From Brasenia schreberi (Eukaryota > Streptophyta > Magnoliopsida > Nymphaeales > Cabombaceae), in contig JAYKKT010000036.1 of NCBI GenBank assembly GCA_036023115.1, positions 6,622,001 to 6,686,000 of the forward strand: DNA of 64,000 nucleotides, written 5' to 3'. The notes beneath the pieces are model-generated. The model was not told the DNA's origin. It made no database searches and worked only from the letters and a program-made list of their open reading frames with translations. How positions within the stretch are numbered: position 1 is the first letter of the stretch; each line of letters starts with the position of its first letter. Positions 16,330 through 28,401 of this stretch are shown one piece after another. The position numbers and the translations under genes were made by a program.

Positions 16330-18499
16330 GGGACTTCCTCTTATGGTTTTTCAGGGAAAAGTAAAAAAAGAAAAGAAATTGTTCATGTACCACCTTTTCT
16401 TATGTATATTTTTGTTCAGATTTATATACATACATATGCAGCTTAATTCACAGGAGAGAGTTGAACCAATTTAATAGATACAAGTTTCTTTCCCTTCCGG
16501 GGCAAAATCGAGTGACATTATCGATTGATTAGCACAAAAGGCTGGAAGTGACATACATATTCCACTGTGATTGATGACAGTGTCAGACCCAAGCATTTAG
16601 TGGCGGCTCTTTTTATATTTTTCAGATTTTAAGTGAGACACATGCCTTACCTCCCCCTAAAGAAGGTTTCGTTGGAGACGTGAGAATATCACAAGACCCT
16701 TCAGCTTGCTCTCTATCGTAGGCCTTCCCATTGATTGCCATCATCAGTGGTATTAACTAAGAAAATGCCATTTAAGAACATGCAAATGAAAAGTGGTTTC
16801 TCGATACTTTGTTTCTTAATAAACTTTTAATTTCATCTCAAACTTATATTACTTATATTTACATGTTCTTATATTAACTAATAAACCTAATTTATAGAAA
16901 AGGCATGATAAATTAGATGCTGAACACTTTATGCTCTTGTGTTTTGAATTTAATTATTTATATTACTGGTATTCGATTGAAAATCCCTTTATCACGATTT
17001 GAGGAAGTTCTCAAAGGAGAAATTGGAAACAGCAGCAGATATTTAAGAGCTTATTGATATCGGATTAGATTTAGTGCTGACTAGCCTGAGTCTGGGTTAA
17101 TGCCTAGAATAGGTCCTTAGCGGTGTTTTTGATTGATTGAAAAAAGTTTCCGTACTGAAACTAGAGTTTCAACTGACTAGACACCAATGGTTTCATGTTT
17201 GATTCAGACTTGAAATTGGTATTGAAAATCATGATTCCCCATTTGATTTGCTTATAAATCTGATACTCGAGTTTGAGCTTCCTGATAAACTAGTTCAATT
17301 AGAATTACAAATAGCAATATATGGTTGTGAACTGATCAACAATCTATTTGCCCTTTTGTATCCTGATGAAATTTGGGCAGCCCAAAGGCAATTGCGACAA
17401 ATAAAGGTTGGTCTGTCATATTTTTTCGTTTGATTTGTGACGTGGACTTATTAAAATACTGGATCCGATCTTCATGATACCGTTAATCAAACACGCCCTA
17501 GGGGTGTCACACCGAGTTGGTCTAACCCGTTGTATAGAAAGTGGAATTGGAATCAAACTAGGGTTCCCGGTTAAATATTTGGATCCGTCAGATTTGACTG
17601 GTTTTAGCTTCAATTGATTGCCTGTAAGCATAATAACTTCTGATAATGAGCATTATCGGCAGACTAAGGATTTTATCGGCAGCTTCCCCGAATACGACCA
17701 TATGCTCGATCATGCAAATCTACCTGGATAATACTATATGAACTAGTAAATGCTCACATGGTAAGTCAAGGATTCTACGAAATTCGAGAAGCTCGGAGGC
17801 TTGATCTTTCTCATGGATGAGGGGATCTTCCTTCTTGCTTTGATCATTCTCAAGCACTTAAATTTCTAGGAAAGTGCTGGTCATGAGAGTGGGGTTGACA
17901 AGGTTGGATGAATTTTGTTTGGGAATGCACACAATCTTGGAAGAAATTGAAAATGGGCTTTGTACATGGCCAATGTTTTCGAAATTTTTGATTTTTTTTT
18001 AATCTTTTTTAAAACACTAGAAAGATCAATATAAAAGACTTTCTTTTTGAGGATTTTTCCAAATAAAGAATAAGAGAATGAATATAAACAAATTTCTTTT
18101 TGGAATTTTAAGATTTTTCACATGTTTTTGGATTTTGGGAGTTTTCCAAATTTTTTTTTTTGGTTTTTCCAAATATATATATTTTTGGGATTTTTATATA
18201 AGGAGGAGTCTTCCATCAAACCTACAAAGAAAACTCCATGAATTAGACTCCAAATAGGAAGTATAGGCCATTGGTTTCGGTTTTAAGAGGTTCTAGGGCA
18301 CCCTTGGCCCAAGTGGTCTTAGGTGGTGGCTCAGGGGGTATGGATGGGATGTATATTTCTCCGCCTCCCACTTTCAATCTCCAATGTCATAGTTTCTAAG
18401 AACACCTTATATCTTAATGTATATTTTTTTGTGTTTTTAAGATCTCTTCCCAAATAAATTATTTCTTTTTGCTTGTTGCACCACTGTTAAGACTAATTT
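16330..18499. other. Spacer downstream of the bHLH gene
   Basis: The 3' untranslated region of the bHLH gene probably occupies the first few hundred bases. The rest is AT-rich with short open frames only (for example 17248-17433). Nothing further is recognised. Confidence 0.4.
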
Positions 18500-18703
18500 T
18501 TACTTTCATAATTCGGTCACATTGTATGTCTACTCTATTATTCTTTAAATTTTTATTTATAATAATACCAATTCTATTTTTAGTCTTTTTTTCTGAGTAC
18601 CATAACTTAAAACTTGTGTTTTTTTATCTCCTTAACGTTTTATTCAACCCACTGTCTCTTATAAACATAAAACATGAATCTTTCTTCTAATCATAGTTTG
18701 AGA
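18500..18703 (-). mobile_element. RTE LINE fragment, endonuclease N-terminus
   Basis: The reverse complement lines up with 22200-22420 of the full-length LINE. Shared words in plus orientation include ATTCGGTCAC, GTATGTCTAC, TTTATTTATRAYAATACCAA and TAAACATARAAYATGAATC. It is strongly diverged and bounded by unrelated sequence. Confidence 0.75.
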
Positions 18704-18862
18704 TGTCAAAATGGGTTTGTTGGGACAAAGAATTCTAATCCTGATTTGAAGTTGGGTTGAATGGCCTGGCCTATATGACCCTTGTGGCTGATGAGGATTA
18801 TATCGGCACATAAAAAAGAGCCACAACATTTCCGGCATAACAAACTCTATACACATTTAACA

Positions 18863-18893
<31 letters not shown>

Positions 18894-18976
18894 TGTTGGG
18901 GGCAGCACTTTAGAGGCTCATATAATATGTAGCCTGGCAGCCCACAAGGGCTAGGGCCAGGCCAAACTGGCCTAGA

Positions 18977-19190
18977 CCATTCTTGCAAGAGATTCGAGAT
19001 CCATTTTCGAAAAACTTAACTCTGGCAATATACAGACACAAAACACGATCAGAAAAGTCGCATCTTCGTGTCTACCTAATGTATGACGAAAAAATGTTGG
19101 GTTCTATTCATCTTGACCTGTTTTTTGTACAAACACAAAATGAACCCAAAACAAGAAATTGCTGGTGATATGACGCCCCACATCAAGTAG
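18977..19190. repeat. Dispersed repeat, copy 1
   Basis: Shares CTTGCAAGAGATTCG, GTCTACCTAATGTATGAC and GGGTTCTATTCATCTTGAC in the same order with 19468-19690 and 34521-34730. No coding capacity; probably part of an unclassified transposon. Confidence 0.7.
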
Positions 19191-19467
19191 ACAGACACAC
19201 ACCCGTGGTGTGTCTCGCTATAGGGGAGGACACAATGGCCGATCTAGAAACTCTTTTGGGGTGGGACGAATAGTCCCTTCAAGAGTCTTAGATAGGGCGA
19301 TCTATGTATTATAGCCCATGGATTCCACCATGGGCTACAGACTTTAAGTTGATTTTCAAAATTTCGGGTGCTTCTCTTAGTTGAAGCACCCGTGCCCCAT
19401 AGTTATTGAGACAGACACGACCAGGGCCATGACTTCTCTGTTGATGTAGCCGTGTCCACATGCTTGG

Positions 19468-19690
19468 CTCTTGCAAGAGATTCGTGGTCTATTTCCGCAA
19501 TATAAGACAAATGAAAAGCAGACACGAGCACGACTAGAAGAAGTCCATGTTCGTGTCTACCTAATGTATGACAGAAATGTTAATGGTGGGTTCTATTCAT
19601 CTTGACATGTTTTCTATATAAACACAGAATGGCATAACACGAAATGAACCCGAGACAAAAATTGCTGGTGGTATGACATCCCACGTCAAA
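19468..19690. repeat. Dispersed repeat, copy 2
   Basis: Same ordered phrases as copy 1, about 490 bp further on and in the same orientation, plus AACACRRAATGGCATAAC, which is shared with copy 3. Confidence 0.7.
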
Positions 19691-19699
19691 ACTCTGCAC

Positions 19700-21150
19700 A
19701 GCTACAACCTGAAAAGTCGATGTTTATGTCCACCCGAAATGTACAGGAGAAAAACGGGTTGTGTTCTGGTGCAACTCTTTCTACATGAACACAAATTTAT
19801 CTCCACATGAAAATGAAAGTAACACAAAATGGGGCGATCCATAATGCTGAACAATTTGGTTTTTCTCACCTCTTGCAAGAATCCGATTCACTCTAGTGAG
19901 GATGCGGAAAATGGAACCAGATCCATTTCATATGCAAATCCATAAAGAAAAGGCCTGCAAATGATTATTTTGAAAACTAAATCAAGATTTTTCTTAACTT
20001 AAACCTAACCAGGTCATACAAACCTTATTTAATTTTTTTTTTAAGGAAAATTCTAGTCACAGGACAATGATTCTCATAGACACTTCTATAATAGGACCCA
20101 ATTAAGACTGTTGGTCTTGTGCTTATTCTGACCTTGAAAATGTAATTCCGACTGTTACTAAAGCTGCGGTAGAAATAAAATATATTCCAATTATTCTTCT
20201 ACATATTGGAATAAGCATAGTAACAGTTGGAAACTTGGAATGTATGTTACTCCAACTATTTTCAACAGACGTAACGGGAGACGACGATCATAATTATGTT
20301 ATTCGAACTGTTCCGATGCATTTGATGATTGTGGACAACAGTCGAAATAAACTATGATAAAAATCTTATTTTTATTATTTTATTGAAATTTTAGAGTTTA
20401 TACAATCATTTATATAACTTAGGATTAGATGATGGGCTGATATAGTTTGTTTTGTCACAAAGACCATGATAGGCATTCCCCAACTCCCATTTTTTCTTAT
20501 TTATTTATCGTATGGTCATTCTCTGTCGCGATAATGTATGCATGTAAAATCAAGAAAGAAAGGTTCTCTTTCTTTGTTTCACAAAACACCGTTTTTCATA
20601 AGCCAAAAGTAAATATGTATTTAAGAAACAAACCATTTACATGAAAAATAGGTGAAAAATCCGAAACCATGTTCTTATAGGAAAAAAAAGAAAACCCATA
20701 ACGGAAAAAAAAGAGAAAATATAAAAAGCCTGTTTTGTATAAGTGAAATATTATCTTCTAAAAAAAAAAGATTTACAGTACAGACTCTTTTCTAACCCTT
20801 CTCGAAGAAAACCATTCATTGATTGCCGAAGATCATCCCAAGCAGGTCCCGATTCTTCTTCGGTGAAAGCCTTCGGCGTGCCGCATCGATCACCACGGCT
20901 TTTAAACTCGGTTAAGCATTCTTAATCTAGATGCTTAATTATGCTTAAGGATCGATTATGATGCAGCTAATCACGCTTCTTGATTGAGATATATAGATAT
21001 CTAACTATATTAAATGATGTCGTTATCATGGATGCAATAAGCGTCATTCACGGTGGGGGGCATCGATGTTTAGAGACAAATATGGCTGACACTGACGATA
21101 GATTTGGAAAACGAATACACAGTGACGATGGGATCGTGGAGATGACATTG
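19700..21150. other. Spacer, nothing recognised
   Basis: AT-rich sequence without a supported gene. Around 20130-20300 the phrases ATTCCRACTGTTACTAAAG and GTAACAGTTGGAA form an imperfect inverted arrangement. Confidence 0.35.
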
Positions 21151-21155
21151 CTACG

Positions 21156-21568
21156 TAGACATGTTCGGTTCTGGTTTGTTTGGAACTTGGAACCAGAACC
21201 AAACCGCTTCATCCGCATACGTCAGTTTAAAAAAAAAAAAATCTTCTTTGAAATACTAGAATAATGTGTTTAGTCAAACTTCCCACCAACTAAAAGGTGG
21301 AGAATGTCTCGTCTTTGGGTTAAAGATGAGTTTGTGATAAGAGATTTTAGAAAAGATATTTAAACCTTAGTTTTTTAAAAATAAGTCAAACTCCTCACCA
21401 ATTGCAACTGTGATAAGTGCCCTGCTGTTGAGCTAACAATATATGTAAGTGATAATAGATTTTGAAAAATTATTTAAAGAATAGCAGTAGTTTGAAACCA
21501 TAGGTTCTGTTTTTGAGTTGGTTTCGGTTTTAGGGCTAGGTGAGCCGGTTCCGAACTGACCATGCCTA
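21156..21568. mobile_element. hAT-type MITE, 413 bp
   Basis: Left end TAGACATGTTCGGTTC; right end, read on the opposite strand, TAGGCATGGTCAGTTCGG. The flanks TTGCTACG (21148-21155) and TTGCTACA (21569-21576) agree at 7 of 8 positions, the 8-bp duplication expected for hAT elements. The subterminal parts are rich in GGTTCCGG/GAACCAGAACC words. A SINE piece (about 21385-21440) lies inside it. Confidence 0.75.
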
Positions 21569-21761
21569 TTGCTACATTTGCTTTACATGATCACATGGAT
21601 AAAGTTTGGCATTCTTGCACGTGCTTGCATTTACCTCATGCAAGTTATTATCTTCTTTTGGTTTATTTTTTGGAGGAACCATACTAGGGAACATGGTGCA
21701 ATACAATAAGGTTTTGATGGTAATATGGAAGAATTTTTTTTAATATATGTTATGATAGAGA

Positions 21762-24700
21762 ACTCCGCCCATGTAAGGGATCACCCTTGCATTGCCGGTC
21801 CCAAGCCCGGATAAAGGAGGAGGGTTGTGTAAGGCTTCCAACAACCAACGTAAAACTTCATCGGATTTTTATAACATGGATTATAAAAATTATGAGCATT
21901 GCTTTGGGGCGTCCCCGCCTAGCGACGTGCTGCAGAGCCTGAATACAGTAAGAAGTAAGCAAGGGCCACTACGTTTTCGCCCAAATGTAGTGAATCAATT
22001 GCAGAGATGGTTCCCACATCATGGACGGGTGCGGATAAAGAAGTTAGTTTCGCTACATTGCCGCCCGAATGTAGTGAAAATTTTTTAGAGAGGGTCTCCG
22101 CATTTTGATTATGGACGGATGCGGGAGGTAAGAAAGCTAGTCCTAGATAATAAGATTCGTATTGGTTCTTAGAATATCAGAACATTATCGGGTAAGCTAA
22201 TGGAGGTGGTAGATACTATGATTCGGAGAAAGATTCATATTCTATGTTTACAAGAGACAAAATGGGTTGGAGAAAAAGCAAAGGAGATAGAGGATACACG
22301 TTTTAAATTATGGTACTCAGGTAAAGAAAAGGCTCGAAACGGAGTTGGTATTGTCATAAATAAAGGTTTAAAGGAGAGTGTAGTAGACATACAACGATAT
22401 GGTGACCGAATCATGACGTTGAAATTAGTGTTAAGAGCAGAAGTTTTGAATATAGTTTATGCTTACGCACCCCAAGTAGGACTAGAAGATAGTATAAAGA
22501 CAGTTTTTTGGGAAGAGTTAGATAAGGTGTTTCAAAAGATTCCACAAAGGGAGATGATTTGTTTAGAAGGAGATTTAAATGGACATGTCGGTAAAGAGGC
22601 ATTAGGATATCAAGGGATTCATGGAAACTTTGGTTATGGGGATATAAACGAGGAAGGTAGGGAGATTTTAAATTTTGCTATGTCATTTGATCTCTTTATA
22701 GTCAATAAAATCTTCAAAAAATGAGATGAACATTTGATTACTTATAAGAGTGGCTTATCACAAACACAAATTGATTACTTTATTTGTAGAAAAAAAGATA
22801 GAGCGTATAGTAAAGATTGTAAGGTAATTCCAGGAGAAAGCTTAACCACCCAACATCGACTTTTAGTTATGGATTTACAAATAAAAAAATGGACAAAGAA
22901 GAAAAGAGTGCATCGAGCTATTCGGACTAAATGGTGGAACCTCAAAAGCGAGAAAGAAGATATATTTAAACAAAAAGTCCTTTAAGGAGATGTTTGGAAT
23001 TATGTTGGCACACCCTCTTATATGTGGAACAATATGGCTATACATATTAGAAAAGTGGCGAAAGATGTGTTAGGGGTATCTAAGGGAGGTGTACCGACAC
23101 AAAAAGAAGCTTGGTGGTAGAGTGAAGTAGTACAAAATAAAATCAAGGCAAAGAGGACATGTTACAAATTACATTATGCTAAGAAAACTAGTGAAACTTT
23201 AGAAGCTTATAAGAAAGCAAAGAAGGAAGCAAAAAAGGCCGTTAGTGAAGCAAAAGCTAAGATTTGGGATGACTTATACAAAAAAACTCAACTCAAAAGA
23301 GGGTGAAAGAGATATTTTTAGGATAGCTAGGGCTAGAGATAAGAAAACTAAAGATCTTAATTATGTTAGATGCATAAAAGACGAGGATGAAAAAATTCTA
23401 GTGGCAAATGATGATATAAGAAATAGATGGAAAGACTATTTTTATAATCTTTTTAATGAAAATAAAGATGTTAGTATTAGTTTAGGAGATTTAGCCAAGT
23501 CAGAAAAGTATATAAACCACAATTTCTACCGACGTATTCAAAAGAATGAAGTCAAAGAGGCTCTTAAACATATGAAAAGCGGTAAATCTGTAGGACCAGA
23601 TAATATTCCTATAAAAGTTTGGAAAATACTAGGAGAAATAGGAATCACTTGGCTCACAAGACTATTTAATGAAATATGGAAAAACCAAAAGATGCCCGAG
23701 GAATGGAGAGCAAGTACACTTATACCCATATATAAGAACAAGGGAGACATTCAAAATTGTGCGAATTATCGAGGTATCAAGTTAATGATTCATACTATGA
23801 AATTATGAGAAAAAATTATCGAACGTAGGTTAAGACAAGTATCAAGTACAATAGAGAACCAATTTGGATTTATGCCAGGCAGATCTACTATTGAAGCGAT
23901 TCACCTTTTGAGATATCTTATGAAACATTTTAGAGCAAAAAAGAAATACCTTCACATGATATTTATTGATATAGAAAAAGCTTATAATAGGGTACCGAGG
24001 GAGGTTCTTTGGAGAACTTTGGAAAAAAGAAGTATCCCATTGACATATATTAACCTTATAAGAGACATGTATGATGGTGCAAAAACATGCGTGAGGACTG
24101 ATGAAGGAACGACAGACTTCTTTGAAGTTAATATTGGGTTACATCAAGGATCAACTTTAAGTCCATACTTATTTATAATGGTGATGGATGAGTTAACAAA
24201 ACATATTCAAGATGAAGTACCTTGGTGTATGTTATTTGCATATGACATTGTATTAGTGGAGGAGTCTAAGGAAAAAGTTAATAGAAAATTGGAACTATAG
24301 AGAGAAACATTAGAAAGCAAAGGCCTCCAACTTAGTAGAACAAAGACAAAATATATGGAATATAAGTTTGATCATTTAGCTACTTCAGAGGACATAGAAA
24401 TTAAAATTGGCACACATTGCATTCCCCAAAAGGAAAGTTTTAAATACCTAGGGTCAATTTTTCAAAGTGATGGAAGAATTGATGGAGATGTTACACATAG
24501 AATTAATGCTGGTTGGTTAAAATGGAGAGGAGCATCAGGTATTCTTTGTGATAAGAAGATACTATTAAAATTAAAAGGTAAATATTATAGAGCAACAATT
24601 AGGCCTGCCATGTTTTATGGTTCTGAGTGTTGGGCAGTTAATCATCAACATGTACAAAAGATGTCTGTGACAGAAATGAAGATGTTGAGATGGATGAGTG

Positions 24701-25040
24701 GTCATACAAGAAAAGACCGTATACATAATGAGGTAATTAGAAACAAATTAGGAGCGGCACCAATAGAGGATAAAATGAGAGAACATCGTTTAAGATGATT
24801 TGGACATGTAGAAAGAAGATCAAAAGAAGAACCTCTAAGAAGGTTAGAAAAACTAAATTTGAAAAGTATTAAAAGAGGTAGAGGACGACCACAAAAGTGT
24901 TGGAAAGAAACAATAAAGAATGATCTAGCTTATTGGGAGTTAACTGCTAACATGACACACGATAGAGATCTTTGGAAACAAAGAATCCATGTAACCGACC
25001 CCGTCTAGTATGGGAAAAGGCTTAGTTGTTGTTGTTGTTG
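21762..25040 (+). mobile_element. Full-length RTE-type LINE
   Basis: A 3,279-bp non-LTR retrotransposon starting ACTCCGCCCATGTAAGGG and ending in a (GTT)n tail. A perfect 18-bp target-site duplication, TATATGTTATGATAGAGA, lies at 21744-21761 and 25041-25058. It holds one decayed ORF with an APE-type endonuclease followed by a reverse transcriptase, the organisation of the RTE clade. At least seven other fragments of the same family lie in this window, and the 3' tail (GGGAAAAGGCTTAGTTGTTG) is their common signature. Confidence 0.95.
22158..25007 (+). pseudogene. RTE LINE endonuclease-reverse transcriptase ORF, inactivated
   Basis: Endonuclease landmarks: LQETKW, GDLNGHVG, SQTQIDYF and TQHRLLVMD. 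Reverse-transcriptase landmarks: KSGKSVGPDNIP, FGFMPGRSTIEA, FIDIEKAYNRVP, HQGSTLSPYLF and, at the catalytic centre, LFAYDIVLV instead of LFADDIVLV, so one catalytic Asp is changed to Tyr (24241-24243). The C-terminal part ([10 protein letters not shown]) is a conserved RTE tail. In-frame stops are at about 22170, 22722, 22983, 23118, 23806, 24298 and 24796, with a frameshift near 23285. The copy at 7083-7631 has TGG where this one has the 24796 stop. Confidence 0.93.
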
Positions 25041-25256
25041 TATATGTTATGATAGAGACCATTCACTCAACCCCTCCTTAAGTATTTCTTGGACAAATTC
25101 TTTGGTTGATGGTTTTTATGGTGTGATGCAAGATAATAATGTATTTGAACTACCTTGCACTGGGTGGTCGAACCTTTCTTTTCGGCACGAAGGAGAAGAA
25201 TAATATTCATAATATGGAGTAACACGCATATATAGATAGAGAGAGAGAAAAAAAAA

Positions 25257-25510
25257 AACCTGTTAGATGTTGCTAGACAGTTAGTATCGATAAAGTCGTC
25301 CATCTCACGTTATAATTATAGAGACCGAATTGAGTGTGATATATACATATATACATATGTATATACGTATGTATATATATATATACATATGTAGATTGAG
25401 AGAGAGAGAGAGAGAAAAAAACTGTTAGATGTTGCTAGACAGTTAGTATCGATAAAGTCGTCCGTCTCACGTTATAATTATAGAGACCGAATTGAGTGTG
25501 ATATATATAT
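25257..25510. repeat. Two-copy tandem repeat, about 150 bp period
   Basis: CTGTTAGATGTTGCTAGACA through GAATTGAGTGTGATATATA occurs at about 25259-25345 and again at about 25420-25508 with a single difference. A looser third partial copy (GCTGCTAGACAGCATCC) follows near 25527. It lies just upstream of the dead GH17 gene. Confidence 0.85.
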
Positions 25511-25736
25511 AGTGAGAATGTGAGAGCTGCTAGACAGCATCCGGTATGATCTTTACTGATGAAATCTTCCGACATCACATTTAAATATGGAGAGAGAGTT
25601 GAGTCTGCTGTGAGTACTACACATCGCTCTAATATATGTTTTGGTTTGGTGTAGCGTTATGGAAATGGAGATCGCGTCCACCATATTTCCTGAGTTTCGT
25701 TTTCATTAATGCATGCAGCAGATTTTTCATAAAGAA

Positions 25737-26628
25737 GATGCTACACAACGTTCATCTTCTTCAATGGCTCCCAGTCGCCATTCTGCTCGGTTGTTCTCCT
25801 ATTTGTGAACTCCTATTGCTGCAAGAACAGACGGAGGGCCTCGCGGTTGGCATAAACTACGGTCAGATCGCCAACAACCTCCCGTCGCCGTACTCCTCCG
25901 TTCCCTCAATGTCCGTAAGGTGAAGCCTTACGACGCAGACCCCAACGTACTGCTTGCCTTCGCCGGCACCAACGTCGAGTTCGTCATCGGGATTGGCAAC
26001 GAGTACGTCGGCATGATGACCAACCCTTCTCTAGCGCTCAATTGGGTCCGGCTGAACGTCCAACCCTGTCTCCCTGACACCCTTATCTCTTGCACCACCG
26101 TCGGCAACGAAGTTCTTTCCGGCAACGACACCACCCTGATAGTCAACCTCCTTCAGGAGATGCAGGACATTCACAACGAGCTCACCACTCTCGGTCTCGC
26201 AGACCAGGTCACCGTCACCACCGCCCATTCCCTCACCAACCTCTCTTCTTCCTACCCGCCGTCTGCCGGCGCATTCCGACAAGACCTCGCCCAGTATATC
26301 CAGCCACTAGTGAATTTCCACGCTCAGAACGGGTTTCTCTCGACTGCGTTCCGTTCCAGCCGAACCAGGGGGTTCTTGACCCTGTTTCGAACCCGCGTTA
26401 CGACATGTTGTCCGCCCAGATCGACGTAGTTTATGCTGCGCTGGAGGCGATGGGGCGACCGGACTTGCCGGTAAGGATATCGGAGACCGGGTGGCCGCCG
26501 AGAGGAGACCCTGATAAGGCCGGGGCCACGCTGGACAATGCTGGATTTATAATGTGAATTTGTTGAAGAGGATCGAGATGACGCAGGGGACGCCATGACG
26601 CCTTCCGTGCAGTTGGAGACGTATGTTT
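25737..26628 (+). pseudogene. GH17 beta-1,3-glucanase pseudogene, 5' part
   Basis: Paralogue of the intact gene at 39014-40283. A signal-peptide-like start (MLHNVHLLQWLPVAILLG) runs into GLAVGINYGQIANNLPSP. A net loss of 13 bases relative to the intact copy then shifts the frame (near 25885). The frame resumes with the acid-base motif TVGNEVLSGND. A second deletion (near 26330) removes the segment that encodes SPFLINAYPYFAYKG in the intact copy. The nucleophile motif ISETGWPPRGD survives in yet another frame. The 5' intron seen in the intact copy has no counterpart here. A copia element splits the gene after about 26628. It cannot encode a working enzyme. Confidence 0.93.
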
Positions 26629-26870
26629 TGTCGGAGTATAGACATGTGTTCCCGTTAGTGGCCCGAGGTCGTTTGAGTTGTAGCGAAATGTGGGTCGGGA
26701 AATATGTATGTGAATCTCTTTGCTTTTTTGTATATTATACACGGCTTCGTCTTTATAGTTTTTACTTGTGGGTTTAACGTTAAAAGCTGTTTTTTGGATT
26801 TTAATTTATTTAACATTGTACTTTTACTCATTTATATGTTTTTGTATGAGAATGATCATTATACGTTATA
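26629..26870 (-). repeat. Left LTR (3' LTR) of the copia element
   Basis: Shares GGAGTATAGAYRTGT, GYAGCGRAATGTGGGTCG and the end GAGAATGRYSATT..GTTAYA with the right LTR. The two LTRs are clearly diverged, which argues for an old insertion. Confidence 0.75.
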
Positions 26871-27171
26871 TCTCTCACTTAGCCATTCGAAGTGAAGTGA
26901 CGTGACATACTCGTTTTGCCTCTCACTTTTGTAGAGTTTTCGAAGTTATGTTATGTATGATTACTATTACAATCATTATCTGTTACACAATCAAACATAT
27001 CTCAAACACATGTTTTGAGAAAAGATCTTGTGTTATACTTTTAATCAAGGGATCTACCAACAAATAATCAATTGGCATATATGAGATAGATATTTCTTTT
27101 TCCATAACCATATCATGAACATAGTTGTATTTAATCATTATACGCATGCTTGTGGAGTTATGAGCTCCACT

Positions 27172-27345
27172 ATTAGATTGTCAACATACTCATCCTCATT
27201 TTCAAGGATGTTATTCTTAGTATCCTCTAGGAATTCAACATCCCTGCTCTTTATGAGTCTATGGTCACTGTGATAAAGCCGATATCACTTAGATCGTTTA
27301 TGATATCCAATAAATATACATATGAAGAACCTATTATCTAGCTTA
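27172..27345 (-). repeat. Internal duplication in the copia element, copy 1
   Basis: Matches 28196-28375 over about 170 bp (ACTCATCCTCATTTTCAA, GGATATCCAATAAATATACA and others). In an intact polyprotein this segment should occur once, so part of the integrase region was duplicated about 1 kb apart. Confidence 0.8.
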
Positions 27346-28185
27346 TATCCATATCCTTTATTTCAAACCATGAGTTTAACCATGACTTGGTTTTGACAAT
27401 CATCTTATTGTTATTCCTAGTTAGCAATATGTTATCTACGTATAACGATAAGATGATAAAGTGACTAACACTGTTCCACACATATAGAGAGTGATCAAGT
27501 TTATTAACAACATACTGAAGTTTTAGAATGACATTTTGAAAGGTTAAATACCATTAGCGAGGTGACTATTTAAAACTATATAGAATTTTTTTCAACATAT
27601 ATACTTTATCTTCTTCGTATTTAACAATATATCCATTTGATTAATGCATATATATGATTTCATCTATTACTCAATTTAGAAAAACAATATTTACATCTAA
27701 CTAATGTAAATCTAAATAATAATATGTTGATATTGTCAAGATTATCCTTTTGAATATAAATTTCGCAATATGGAAATATGTCTATCCACTTTTTTTACGA
27801 AATTTCGTAATATGTTGATAATCTATCCATCAATATATGTCAACTAACCTCGTCTTAAACTTGTTATTTATCCCATCAAATTTATATTTCTTTTTCAGAA
27901 CTCATTTACAGCTTATGACTTTCTTTTCTTTAGGCAAATTAGTCAATTTCTAGACTTGATTTTTCTCAATGTATTCAATTTCCTCATTCATGGCTTTTTC
28001 TTAGTTTGTCAATTCAGATGAGTCAATAGCCTAATATGATAAATTATCAATCAATTCATCTAAATTCATTGAATTGTACACTTCCTTTACAAGGTAAGTA
28101 TGATAATCATTTATGTAGGATGGTGTGATCCTAGGTCTTTATTTTCACTTAAAGTTGTACTTTGTTTAGTAAGAACGCCTATGAG

Positions 28186-28401
28186 TTAAAATGATGATTG
28201 ATCTAGATCGTCAACGTACTCATCCTCATTTTCAATGATGTTATTCTTAATATCCTTTGTGAGCTCAACATCCCTACTCTTTGTAAGTCTATGATCATTA
28301 TGATAAAGATGATATCCCTTATATATTTTAGGATATCCAATAAATATACATCTCAAGAACCTATTATTTAACTTATCTCTAAACTTATCAAGGATCTCCA
28401 C
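28186..28401 (-). pseudogene. copia integrase C-terminal fragment; also duplication copy 2
   Basis: An open frame of 71 codons reads KFRDKLNNRFLRCIFIGYP and then a GYHLYHNDHRL block, the C-terminal integrase segment typical of Ty1/copia polyproteins. It is isolated between stops and is only a relic. Confidence 0.8.
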
